Below, one piece after another: positions 1 through 6,583 of a stretch of DNA of 14,317 nt. The stretch spans positions 1 to 14,317 of the forward strand of contig JBAXYJ010000050.1 in assembly GCA_041670885.1 (NCBI GenBank), given 5' to 3'. Each line of letters begins with the position of its first letter. The first letter of the stretch is position 1. The position numbers and the translations under genes are program-made. This stretch comes from JAJBWD01 sp041670885 (lineage in GTDB: Bacteria; Bacillota; Clostridia; Clostridiales; Clostridiaceae). Below the pieces are notes generated by a model that was not told the origin of the DNA, ran no database searches, and saw only the letters and a program-made list of their open reading frames with translations.

Positions 1-46
1 TATACCAGCATCACAAAATAAGAATAGCATTAAATCTGTAAAGATA

Positions 47-107
47 AAATCCACCTTACCATTTGTAAAGGTAAGTTCCTCTATAAACCATGTGAGGGGT
101 GGAATTT
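47..107 (+). other. Possible three-way-junction RNA or leader structure
   Basis: The segment can fold compactly. CCACC (51-55) pairs with GGTGG (98-102) and is extended by T50-A103. It encloses two hairpins: TTACC (56-60) with GGTAA (70-74), and CCTC (78-81) with GAGG (94-97). Only three bases (75-77) separate the two inner hairpins. I do not recognise a known riboswitch or ribozyme consensus. It lies upstream of the promoter at 160-188, so it may be the 3' end of a transcript that begins outside the window. Confidence 0.25.
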
Positions 108-159
108 AAAATTTCAATTTAGCATATTGAGAAAATTTGACACTTTTATGTTAATGTGA

Positions 160-188
160 TTGACAGTATGCATGGGGTGATATATAAT
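160..188 (+). promoter_or_regulatory. Consensus sigma-A promoter for the PTS IIA gene
   Basis: TTGACA at 160-165 and TATAAT at 183-188 are both perfect, with a 17-bp spacer. Transcription should start near 194-196. The promoter is followed almost at once by the terminator-like hairpin at 206-235, so the promoter alone may not set expression of the gene at 259. Another TTGACA at 137-142 has no matching -10. Confidence 0.8.
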
Positions 189-205
189 TCATTTTAGAAT
201 ATTTA

Positions 206-235
206 TTGCATGAGCATATAGCTCATGCAATTTTT
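206..235 (+). terminator. Terminator-like hairpin in the leader of the PTS IIA gene
   Basis: TTGCATGAGC (206-215) and GCTCATGCAA (221-230) form a perfect 10-bp stem around ATATA, followed directly by TTTTT (231-235). This has the form of an intrinsic terminator. It sits between the predicted transcription start (about 195) and the ribosome binding site (247-253). It could be an attenuator, or the end of a transcript reading in from the left. No alternative antiterminator pairing was obvious. Confidence 0.7.
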
Positions 236-258
236 CCTTTATTTTTGGAGGGGTTATT

Positions 259-750
259 TTGGACTTATTAAAAAAGAACATTCAGGTTATAGCACCAATT
301 GATGGAAAAGTTATTGATCTTTCAGAGGTTGATGATCTGGTTTTTTCCCAGAGATTAGCAGGAGACGGAGTTGCCATAGTATCAACAGGAGATACCGTTG
401 TTGCACCGGTAGGAGGCAAAATTTCATTTATGTTTAAGACTAATCATGCATTTGTTATTACTACAGCTAATGGCATTCAGGTTCTTGTACATATTGGAAC
501 TGATACTTTAAATCTCCACGGGGAGGGCTTTAAAAATGTAAAAGGAATGGGCGATACCGTAAAGCCTGGAGATACAATACTTAAGCTGGACAGGAAATTT
601 ATAGAGGGAAAGGGCTGCTGCCTGGTTGTTCCGGTTTTAATTACTAAGCCTGATGAAATTGAGTTTCTTCAGATGAATATTGGTGATTTGGTAAAGGCAG
701 GGCAAGAGACAATTATGAGATACAAGCTGATTAAGAATAAAGAATTTTAA
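259..750 (+). CDS. PTS glucose-type IIA component (stand-alone)
   Basis: This is a cytoplasmic phosphocarrier of the sugar phosphotransferase system. It accepts phosphate from HPr and passes it to the IIB domain of a glucose- or glucoside-family permease. The 163 residues match a single IIA-Glc domain. The N-terminal strand contains APIDGKV. The two active-site histidines are seen in NHAF (H63) and VHIGTDT (H78); H78 corresponds to the phosphorylated histidine of E. coli Crr. The start is TTG, chosen because GGAGGGG (247-253) lies five bases upstream and the next in-frame ATG is at residue 58. No IIB or IIC gene is adjacent, so its partner permease must be encoded elsewhere. A promoter and a terminator-like leader hairpin lie upstream, and its own terminator overlaps the stop codon. 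The family call is secure; the sugar is unknown. Confidence 0.92.
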   Translation: MDLLKKNIQVIAPIDGKVIDLSEVDDLVFSQRLAGDGVAIVSTGDTVVAPVGGKISFMFKTNHAFVITTANGIQVLVHIGTDTLNLHGEGFKNVKGMGDTVKPGDTILKLDRKFIEGKGCCLVVPVLITKPDEIEFLQMNIGDLVKAGQETIMRYKLIKNKEF

Positions 751-774
751 GACTCGCAAAGGCGGGTCTTTTTA
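749..774 (+). terminator. Intrinsic terminator of the PTS IIA gene
   Basis: GACTCGC (751-757) pairs with GCGGGTC (762-768), including one G-U pair, around AAAG. A TTTTT tract follows at 769-773. The stem begins directly after the TAA stop codon at 748-750. Confidence 0.85.
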
Positions 775-794
775 TTGCACCTGATGTTAAACAT

Positions 795-823
795 TTGTTA
801 CTTAAAATCACATAGTATATAAT
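795..823 (+). promoter_or_regulatory. Promoter for the trmN6-rsmI operon
   Basis: TTGTTA (795-800) and TATAAT (818-823) are separated by 17 bp. They lie about 79 bases upstream of the methyltransferase start and downstream of the preceding terminator, so the pair probably starts its own transcription unit. Confidence 0.7.
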
Positions 824-901
824 AAGTAGAGGAATATAAAACTTGCAGGATGGAAATTAATTATACAGTTTCCTGGTTTATAAATTTTAAGGAGTTTGGA
901 T

Positions 902-1630
902 ATGCTTTTAAATAATGAAACTATTGATAATTTGGGAATAAAGGATTATAGAATAATTCAGAAAAAGGAAGGCTTCAGATTTGGAGTAGATGCAGTTCTC
1001 CTTGGTAATTTTGCAGAAATTAAAAAGGGAGATAAGGTTATAGATTTATGCAGCGGGACTGGAATTGTCCCATTTATAATAGCCGGTAAAAGAGATATAG
1101 AAAAAGTTATTGGACTTGAAATCCAGGAGGAACTTGTTGAGATGGCCAGAAGATCCTCCTCTCTAAATTCTTTGAATGGCAAGGTGGAATTTATAAAAGG
1201 GGATTTGAAAAACCTTAAATTGCTGGAAGAAATGGGAAAATTCAATGCAGTTACCGTAAACCCTCCTTACAAGGAAGCAGACAGTTCCCTTCTAAGCCTA
1301 AATGAAAAAGAAAGAATTGCCCGGTTTGAAATAGAATGCAGTTTAGACGATGTAATTAAAGCTTGTAAAATACTCCTTAAGGATAATGGGAAATTGTTTA
1401 TGGTTCATAGGCCGGAAAGGATGGCAGACATATTTGAAACTTTAAGAAAATATAAAATTGAGCCGAAAAGAGTAAGATTTGTTCATCCCGATATTCATAA
1501 GGCTCCTAATATTATACTAATTGAGGCACAAAATTACGGAGGCAAATTCCTTAAAATCCTTCCACCTCTTTATGTTTATGAAAATGGGGAATACTCAAAG
1601 GAGATAAATAAGATATATGGAAGAGAATAA
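902..1630 (+). CDS. trmN6: tRNA1(Val) (adenine-37-N6)-methyltransferase family protein
   Basis: This is a class I SAM-dependent methyltransferase of the YfiC/YabB group (COG4123). Known members methylate N6 of A37 in tRNA1(Val), and the Gram-positive substrate is assigned by homology. In 242 residues one sees an FGVDAVLL segment (residues 28-35), the SAM-binding motif DLCSGTG (48-54), an acidic residue ending motif II in LEIQEE, and the N6-adenine catalytic motif NPPY (120-123). I chose ATG 902 because AAGGAG at 889-894 is correctly spaced from it; a TTG at 896 is in frame but lies almost on top of that site. The 3' end overlaps rsmI by 14 bases, implying translational coupling. The same order (yabB, then yabC) occurs near abrB in Bacillus subtilis. 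Confidence 0.9.
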   Translation: MLLNNETIDNLGIKDYRIIQKKEGFRFGVDAVLLGNFAEIKKGDKVIDLCSGTGIVPFIIAGKRDIEKVIGLEIQEELVEMARRSSSLNSLNGKVEFIKGDLKNLKLLEEMGKFNAVTVNPPYKEADSSLLSLNEKERIARFEIECSLDDVIKACKILLKDNGKLFMVHRPERMADIFETLRKYKIEPKRVRFVHPDIHKAPNIILIEAQNYGGKFLKILPPLYVYENGEYSKEINKIYGRE

Positions 1631-2474
1631 AATAAACGGAACATTATACCTGGTTCCTACACCTATAGGAAACCTGAAAGACATAACACTAAGAGCTTTG
1701 GAGATTCTAAATTCTGTGGATTTAATAGCCTGTGAAGATACAAGACACAGCCTTAAGCTTTTAAATCATTATGAAATAAGGAAGCCTCTTATCAGCTACC
1801 ATAAATTTAATGAGGTGGCAAAGTGCGCCCAGATAATTGAAAGGCTGAAAGCTGGAGAAAATATAGCCCTTATTTCAGATGCGGGTATGCCTATAATATC
1901 TGATCCAGGATATGTTTTAATAGGTAACCTTATAAAAAATGCTCTGAAATTTGAGGTGCTTCCCGGAGCAAACGCAGCCCTTTGCGGCCTTATAGCGTCT
2001 TCTTTGCCAGCTAGGGACTTTATTTTCAAAGGTTTTCTTCCAAGAGATACAGGGGGAAGGGATAAGGTGCTTAAAGGCATTAAGGATAGGACCGAGACTA
2101 TTATTTTCTATGAAGCTCCCCATAGATTAATAAAAACCTTAGAGAGTATAAAAGAAGGGCTAGGCAACAGAAATATTGCAGTCTGCAGAGAGCTTACAAA
2201 GCTGCATGAAGAAATAGTAAGGGATACTGTTGAAAACATAATTAAATACTTTTCGGAAAATACGCCAAAAGGTGAGTTTGTTCTCGTTATTCAAGGGAAA
2301 GATGAGGAAGAAATAGAAAAAGAAGAAAAAAAAGTCTGGGAGGATATTACAATAGAGAATCATATAAAACAGTATATAAATGAAGGATTCACTAAGAAGG
2401 AAGCTATTAAAAAGGTGGCTCAGGATAGAAGACTATCGAAAAATGAAGTGTACAAATATTCTATAGATTTATAA
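1617..2474 (+). CDS. rsmI: 16S rRNA (cytidine-1402-2'-O)-methyltransferase RsmI
   Basis: RsmI uses SAM to methylate the 2'-O of C1402 in the 16S rRNA decoding centre, in the cytoplasm. The 285-residue protein has the tetrapyrrole-methylase fold signatures in order: YLVPTPIGNL (11-20), ACEDTRH (38-44), LISDAGMP (85-92) with ISDPG (94-98), VLPGANA (114-120), FKGFLPR (137-143), FYEAPHR (164-170), CREL.K..EE (190-199) and KGEFVLVI (218-225). An acidic and lysine-rich linker (about 229-240) leads to a C-terminal helical segment that includes KKEAIKKVA. The length is normal. The start overlaps the upstream methyltransferase by 14 bases, and AAAGGAG (1597-1603) is 13 bases away, slightly far, which fits coupled translation. 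The two genes form one RNA-modification operon. Confidence 0.96.
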   Translation: MEENKINGTLYLVPTPIGNLKDITLRALEILNSVDLIACEDTRHSLKLLNHYEIRKPLISYHKFNEVAKCAQIIERLKAGENIALISDAGMPIISDPGYVLIGNLIKNALKFEVLPGANAALCGLIASSLPARDFIFKGFLPRDTGGRDKVLKGIKDRTETIIFYEAPHRLIKTLESIKEGLGNRNIAVCRELTKLHEEIVRDTVENIIKYFSENTPKGEFVLVIQGKDEEEIEKEEKKVWEDITIENHIKQYINEGFTKKEAIKKVAQDRRLSKNEVYKYSIDL

Positions 2475-2559
2475 TTGTGCCTTATTTTTTATTGCAAATT
2501 ACTGATTCATATATTGTAATGAATTAATTTATAAATTAATTAAAAAAGCTATTAAAACC

Positions 2560-2588
2560 TTTAGTAATTAAAACTTTAGTGTTATAAT
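2560..2588 (+). promoter_or_regulatory. Promoter of the first NlpC/P60 gene
   Basis: A perfect -10 TATAAT (2583-2588) has a weak -35 (TTTAGT, 2560-2565) 17 bp upstream. The block AAACTTTAGTGTTATAAT closely matches the one in front of the second paralogue, so the promoter was probably duplicated with the gene. Confidence 0.6.
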
Positions 2589-2620
2589 AAAGTTGGATTT
2601 TTACCTTTGGGGGTGATGTG

Positions 2621-3751
2621 GTGAAGAAAAAGGCAATTTCATCAATTCTGGCTTTTTGTCTTATATTAGCGTTTTCTGTGACAGTATATGCAGATCCTAT
2701 ATCAGATGAAAGAGCTAAGCTTCAGGAGCAGCAAAATCAGTATAATAGCATTGATGGTAATATAGATTCAAACCAGTTAAGTATTGATAAACTGGAACAG
2801 ATAGTTGAAAAAATGGATAATGATATATCTGTATTATCAGGGGAAATTTCAGAGGCTAATACTAAAATAAGCTCTAAAGAAAAGGATATAGCAAATACTC
2901 AGGAAGAGATAGACAAGCTTGTTAAGGAAATAGATGAAAAACAGCAGCTTCTCGATACAAGAGTAAGAGCTATGTACATAAACGGAAATGATTCATATTT
3001 ATCTTTCCTTTTAGATTCAAAAGGCTTTTCTGATTTAATTTCCAGAATGGAATTTGTTAAAAAGATTGTAACCTTTGATAAAGGAATAATTGAAGATTTA
3101 AATAACAGCAGAGAAAAGATTGAAGATAAGAAAAAAGTTCTGGAAAAGGAAAAATCAGATTTAGTCGCCTTAAAATCAGACTTAGAAAAAGCTAAAGCTG
3201 AGATTTCAGCAAAAAAGAAAGCTCAGCAAAATAATTTGGACAGCCTTCAGGCGAAACAGAGCGATCTTGAGGAAAATAAGGCAGATTATAAGAAAAAAAT
3301 AGCAGAATCAACAAAGAAAATTGAAGATTTAATAAGAGCTATGCAAAACACCACTCCTTCAAGAGGAGTGCTAAAAACTGGAATGGATATAGTATCATAT
3401 GCTTCTAATTTTTTAGGGATACGATATGTATGGGGAGCAAATGGCCCAAATAGTTTTGACTGTTCAGGTTTTGTTACTTATGTTTTTGACCATTTTGGAA
3501 TTAATCTAAGAGATTATCCCGGGCAGAGACCTACTACTTATTCTCAAATATATCACGGTACATATGTACCTAGAAACCAGCTTCAGCCTGGAGATGTAAT
3601 ATTCTTTGGAAGTTCCAATGCAACTGTTCATCATGTGGCCATATATTGTGGAAATGATACTTATATTCATGCACCGCAGACAGGTGACGTAATAAAGTAT
3701 TCTATTCTTTCATATAGAAGTGATTATTTAACAGCAAGAAGAATGTATTAA
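2621..3751 (+). CDS. Secreted coiled-coil NlpC/P60 endopeptidase (CwlO/PcsB-like)
   Basis: This is a predicted exported peptidoglycan DL-endopeptidase that cuts stem peptides during wall growth. The 376-residue protein begins with MKKK and a hydrophobic signal peptide ending near VYADP (about residue 24). Residues about 30-240 are heptad-rich coiled coil with the PcsB/CwlO-type segment around RAMYINGNDSY. An NlpC/P60 domain fills about 253-376. Its catalytic residues are visible: Cys281 in FDCSGF, His338 in HHVAIY, and His350 in YIHAP. Two adjacent GTG codons could start it (2618, 2621). I prefer 2621 because the spacing from GGGGGTGAT then matches the paralogue downstream. In B. subtilis and streptococci such coiled coils are engaged by FtsEX; whether that holds here is inference. 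No clear terminator separates it from the paralogue. Confidence 0.92.
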   Translation: MKKKAISSILAFCLILAFSVTVYADPISDERAKLQEQQNQYNSIDGNIDSNQLSIDKLEQIVEKMDNDISVLSGEISEANTKISSKEKDIANTQEEIDKLVKEIDEKQQLLDTRVRAMYINGNDSYLSFLLDSKGFSDLISRMEFVKKIVTFDKGIIEDLNNSREKIEDKKKVLEKEKSDLVALKSDLEKAKAEISAKKKAQQNNLDSLQAKQSDLEENKADYKKKIAESTKKIEDLIRAMQNTTPSRGVLKTGMDIVSYASNFLGIRYVWGANGPNSFDCSGFVTYVFDHFGINLRDYPGQRPTTYSQIYHGTYVPRNQLQPGDVIFFGSSNATVHHVAIYCGNDTYIHAPQTGDVIKYSILSYRSDYLTARRMY

Positions 3752-3785
3752 AAGTCTTGCCCATAATTTGGATAGTGCTTTCATA

Positions 3786-3814
3786 TTACAATGTTTAAAC
3801 TTTAATGTTATAAT
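3786..3814 (+). promoter_or_regulatory. Promoter of the second NlpC/P60 gene
   Basis: TTACAA (3786-3791) and TATAAT (3809-3814) are 17 bp apart. The block AAACTTTAATGTTATAAT differs by one base from the equivalent block at the upstream paralogue. Confidence 0.65.
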
Positions 3815-3845
3815 TGAATGAAATTTTATTTTTGGAGGTGATATA

Positions 3846-5075
3846 GTGAAAAAAAAGGTATTTTCTTCTATTCTGGTTTTTTGTCTTATATTAACATTTT
3901 CTGTATCTGCATATGCAAATCCTATATCTGATCAAAAATCGAAACTTCAGGATCAGCAAAGCCAGTATAATAATGTTGATGATAATATAGATGACAGCCA
4001 GGGAGATATCGAGAAGCTGGAAGGGATAGTACAGAACCTAAACAGCCAGGTATCAGTCTTAAATAGTAAAATTTCAGCTGCTAATTCTAAAGTAAGCTCT
4101 AAAGAAAAAGATATAATAAATGCTCAAAAAGAGATAGACAAGCTTATAAAAGAAATTGAAGATAAGCAGGAACTACTCGATACTAGAGTCAGGGCTATGT
4201 ACATAAACGGAAATGACTCATATTTATCTTATATGTTAGATTCTGATGGTTTTTCTGATTTTCTGTCTAGAATGGAATTCGTAAAAAAACTAGTTTCATA
4301 TGATAAAGAGACCATTGAAGAATTGAATAACAGCAGGGAAAATATTGAAATTAAGAAAAAAGCATTAGAAAAGGAAAAAGTAGAATTAGTTAAGCTGAAA
4401 TCTGATTTACAGAAGGATAAGGCAGAGGTTACAGCAAAAAAGAAAACTCAGCAGCAGGGGCTTAATGCTTTAAATGCAAAGAAAGCAGCATTGGAAGCTC
4501 AGCGGGCTCAATATGCAGGACAGATAAATGCAACAAAGGCTAAAATTGAAGCATTGATTAAAGCTGAAGCAGCAGCAGCAGCAGCAGCTAAAAAACGTTC
4601 AGATACTTCCAGAGGTAATGATAATGGGAGCGCAGGAAATGTAGGCGGTGTAGTAGAGTTTGCATATAAGTACCTTGGATGCCCATATGTATGGGGAGCA
4701 ACGGGACAAGTCCTAACCAGAAGTTTGCTGGATTGGGCTAAAAATCAGCCGGGAGGACATTACTCCACCTTCCAGGAGCAATTTGTAGGAAAGGCACAGG
4801 CATTTGACTGCTCCGGTCTAGTTGTATATGTATATGCTCATTTTGGAGTAAGCCTGCCAAGAACTACATATTATCAGGTTAATGTTGGACAATATATTCC
4901 AAGAGGAAGTCTACAGGCTGGAGATCTTGTATTCTTTGGGTCTTCAAGAAATGTTTATCATGTAGGAATTTATATAGGTGACGGATTAATGATTGAAGCT
5001 CCATATACTGGAGCTGTTGTAAGAATTTCACCGGCATTTAGAAGTGATTACTATACAGCAAGAAGAGTTAGATAA
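3846..5075 (+). CDS. Secreted coiled-coil NlpC/P60 endopeptidase, paralogue 2
   Basis: This is a tandem paralogue of the preceding gene with the same predicted role. GTG start with GGAGGTGAT seven bases upstream. The 409 residues comprise a signal peptide (cleavage near SAYANP, about residue 25), a coiled-coil region about 30-238 closely matching its neighbour around RAMYINGNDSYLS, an alanine-rich linker (seven alanines at 242-248), a Gly/Ser/Asn hinge, and an NlpC/P60 domain from about 267. Catalytic residues are Cys322 (FDCSGL), His372 (YHVGIY) and, at the third position, Glu384 (MIEAP), where the first paralogue has His. Mycobacterial RipA also uses Cys-His-Glu, so activity is plausible. 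About 32 extra residues (around 287-318) separate WGATG from FDCSG and are absent from paralogue 1. Confidence 0.92.
   Translation: MKKKVFSSILVFCLILTFSVSAYANPISDQKSKLQDQQSQYNNVDDNIDDSQGDIEKLEGIVQNLNSQVSVLNSKISAANSKVSSKEKDIINAQKEIDKLIKEIEDKQELLDTRVRAMYINGNDSYLSYMLDSDGFSDFLSRMEFVKKLVSYDKETIEELNNSRENIEIKKKALEKEKVELVKLKSDLQKDKAEVTAKKKTQQQGLNALNAKKAALEAQRAQYAGQINATKAKIEALIKAEAAAAAAAKKRSDTSRGNDNGSAGNVGGVVEFAYKYLGCPYVWGATGQVLTRSLLDWAKNQPGGHYSTFQEQFVGKAQAFDCSGLVVYVYAHFGVSLPRTTYYQVNVGQYIPRGSLQAGDLVFFGSSRNVYHVGIYIGDGLMIEAPYTGAVVRISPAFRSDYYTARRVR
4569..4589 (+). repeat. GCA trinucleotide repeat encoding an alanine run
   Basis: Six GCA units (4569-4586) followed by GCT encode the alanine run in the linker between the coiled coil and the catalytic domain. 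Slippage in whole units would change linker length without shifting the frame. Confidence 0.9.
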
Positions 5076-5080
5076 ATAAT

Positions 5081-5110
5081 AATAAGCTGTCACAATTGTG
5101 GCAGCTTATT
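5081..5110. terminator. Bidirectional terminator between convergent genes
   Basis: A 13-bp stem (5081-5093 with 5098-5110, one G-U or A-C position depending on strand) closes a four-base AATT loop. It lies between the end of the second NlpC/P60 gene (5075) and the end of the minus-strand DUF1287 gene (5115). Downstream tracts are AT-rich on both sides but not pure T. Confidence 0.8.
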
Positions 5111-5114
5111 AAAT

Positions 5115-5798
5115 TTAATATTTCCATCTGTAGTGACCTGCTATAATATCCTTCATGTATTCCAAACTGCAGCTCTCTTTTGCATTTGGATAAGTATTAT
5201 GAATAATATAAGGGACACCGTCTCTAGCTCTTTTATCAGATACTATTGCTATATGCTGATAAGGCTTAAGAATAACAACTATGTCTCCCGGCTGCCAATT
5301 TGCTAAGTTACCTTCATCTCCTAAGACAAGCTTTGTAGTCAAGCTTACAGCATTTCTTTTGAAAAATATATCTAAATTTGAAACTCTTCTAAAATCTATA
5401 TTAGGATCAGGCTTACTTTGAGCACTATTATAACTTCCTTCATTTTTCTTAATATCATTATCTACCAGATCTTTAATATTTATGTTTATTCCTAAAAATG
5501 CTCTCCATATAACATCGGTACATACTCCCTCACCATCTTTTGGGTATCCTCCCTGGTAATAACCATCTTTATATTTAGTTTTGTTTTCAGCTTCTTTTCT
5601 TGCGGTATTTACTAAATCGATGCAATCAGGAATACCATTTTTGCTCCTGTCCACAGAAGAATATTTTTCTTCCACATTAGTCTTCTTTATATTATGTAAA
5701 ATAAATCCTATACTGTTTTTAAAAGATTCAGGAAAAATACCAAATAAAGTACAAAATATAATTAATGCTATTAAAATAAATTTAAAAAATTTTTTCAT
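5115..5798 (-). CDS. Exported DUF1287 family protein
   Basis: The 227-residue protein starts with a basic and then hydrophobic segment (about residues 3-22), so it is either secreted or tethered to the membrane outside the cell. The conserved DUF1287 blocks are clear: YYQGGYP (80-86), GEGVCTDVIWRA (89-100), DPNIDFRRV (131-139) with FFKR (145-148), WQPGDIV (168-174), HIAIVSDKR (182-190), IIHN (198-201) and GHYR (221-224). Cys93, His182 and His200 fall in an order resembling a papain-like Cys-His pair, but biochemical function is not established. The ATG is preceded only by a weak GGGG site. It faces two NlpC/P60 wall hydrolases, so a role in the cell envelope is a reasonable inference. No convincing promoter was found. 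Confidence 0.88.
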   Translation of the reverse strand: MKKFFKFILIALIIFCTLFGIFPESFKNSIGFILHNIKKTNVEEKYSSVDRSKNGIPDCIDLVNTARKEAENKTKYKDGYYQGGYPKDGEGVCTDVIWRAFLGININIKDLVDNDIKKNEGSYNSAQSKPDPNIDFRRVSNLDIFFKRNAVSLTTKLVLGDEGNLANWQPGDIVVILKPYQHIAIVSDKRARDGVPYIIHNTYPNAKESCSLEYMKDIIAGHYRWKY

Positions 5799-5921
5799 AT
5801 TAACCCCGAAAATTTATATATATTTTGGAAATCTCATTATTATTTTATGATGAAAGCGATTATTAAATTTTCTCTATGATATTTTATACGAAAGTCAGAT
5901 GGAATAGTTATAAAAATTAGC

Positions 5922-5948
5922 AAAAAAAAGAATCGGCTAACCGATTCT
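5922..5948 (-). terminator. Intrinsic terminator of abrB
   Basis: Read on the minus strand, AGAATCGG (5941-5948) and CCGATTCT (5929-5936) form an 8-bp stem around TTAG, followed by a run of T (complement of A at 5922-5929). It lies 23 bases after the abrB stop codon. Confidence 0.9.
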
Positions 5949-5970
5949 CTTCTTTTGTTCATCACAAGTT

Positions 5971-6216
5971 TTACTTGTCGTTTTTAATTTCAGCAAGACA
6001 ACTCTTGCAGATATTTTTTCCTTTGTAGTTTATTACATCTCTTGCGTTTCCACAGAAGATACAAGCTGGTTCATACTTCTTTAAAATGATATGTTCGCCT
6101 TCTACATAAATTTCTAAAGCGTCCTTCTCTGCTATGTCAAGAGTCCTTCTTAATTCGATTGGAATAACAATTCTTCCTAACTCGTCTACTTTTCTAACAA
6201 CACCTGTTGATTTCAT
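5971..6216 (-). CDS. abrB: AbrB/SpoVT-type transition-state regulator
   Basis: This is a DNA-binding regulator of stationary phase and sporulation onset, acting as a swapped-hairpin multimer. The 81 residues start with MKSTGVVRKVDELGRIVIP, the classic AbrB N-terminal DNA-binding domain (1-47). A short C-terminal region carries two cysteine pairs, C52-x2-C55 and C70-x2-C73, in CIFCGN and CKSCL, which look like a small zinc-knuckle arrangement as seen in clostridial AbrB proteins. I chose the ATG at 6216 because AAGGAGGT (6222-6229) lies five bases upstream; an in-frame extension to 6261 would run through that site. A Spo0A-box-like TGTCGAA lies just upstream, matching the known repression of abrB by Spo0A in B. 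subtilis. The gene is monocistronic, with its own terminator. Confidence 0.94.
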   Translation of the reverse strand: MKSTGVVRKVDELGRIVIPIELRRTLDIAEKDALEIYVEGEHIILKKYEPACIFCGNARDVINYKGKNICKSCLAEIKNDK

Positions 6217-6239
6217 AAGATACCTCCTTAATATATTTA

Positions 6240-6287
6240 TTCGACATAATTCTACATACATTAAAATACATATAGAACAAATTTCAA
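6240..6287 (-). promoter_or_regulatory. Candidate abrB promoter with downstream Spo0A-like box
   Basis: On the minus strand, TTGAAA (6282-6287) and TTTAAT (6260-6265) are 16 bp apart, giving a start near 6253. TGTCGAA (6240-6246) falls about +7 to +13, as 0A boxes do downstream of the abrB start site in B. subtilis. The box matches the 0A core exactly; the promoter is weaker evidence. Confidence 0.5.
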
Positions 6288-6583
6288 CATTAATTTATGA
6301 TTTTTTTTAAATTAAGTTAATTAAGTCGAAATATGAATTTATAATATAAATATACTACCATAATATTGAAATGTCAACAATATTTATTACAATTTTACAA
6401 ACTAAATGTAGATTATATTCATTATAGACAAATAATAGGAAGTATGAGCTTTAATCAACATTAATGTTAAATTTAAAAAATAGTAATAATATGTATTTAC
6501 ACATTAAATTGTCGAAAAGGGAATAAAAAATAATCTTTGCTAAATAATATAAAAGAATAATAAAATAGATACAAGAGGTAATT
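6262..6583. other. AT-rich intergenic region between abrB and cca, with 0A-like boxes
   Basis: No gene is seen here. A second full match to the 0A consensus, TTGTCGAA, is at 6509-6516, 67 bases before the cca start, and a one-mismatch copy, AGTCGAA, is at 6324-6330. Several TATAAT-like hexamers occur, but none has a convincing -35 partner, so the promoter of the cca operon is not assigned. Confidence 0.5.

Noticed and set aside
94..107. T-box remnant suggested by GGGGTGGAA
   Set aside because: The conserved continuation (CCGCG) is absent, there is no specifier stem, and no aminoacyl-tRNA synthetase gene follows.
845..875. Leader hairpin CAGGA/TCCTG upstream of the tRNA methyltransferase
   Set aside because: The arms are five pairs with a long loop, and there is no terminator or known riboswitch pattern; it may be chance in AT-rich DNA.
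5851..5864. CcpA (cre) site TGAAAGCGATTATT upstream of the DUF1287 gene
   Set aside because: It has one mismatch to a loose consensus, and a match this good is not rare in the total intergenic sequence here; no promoter anchors it.
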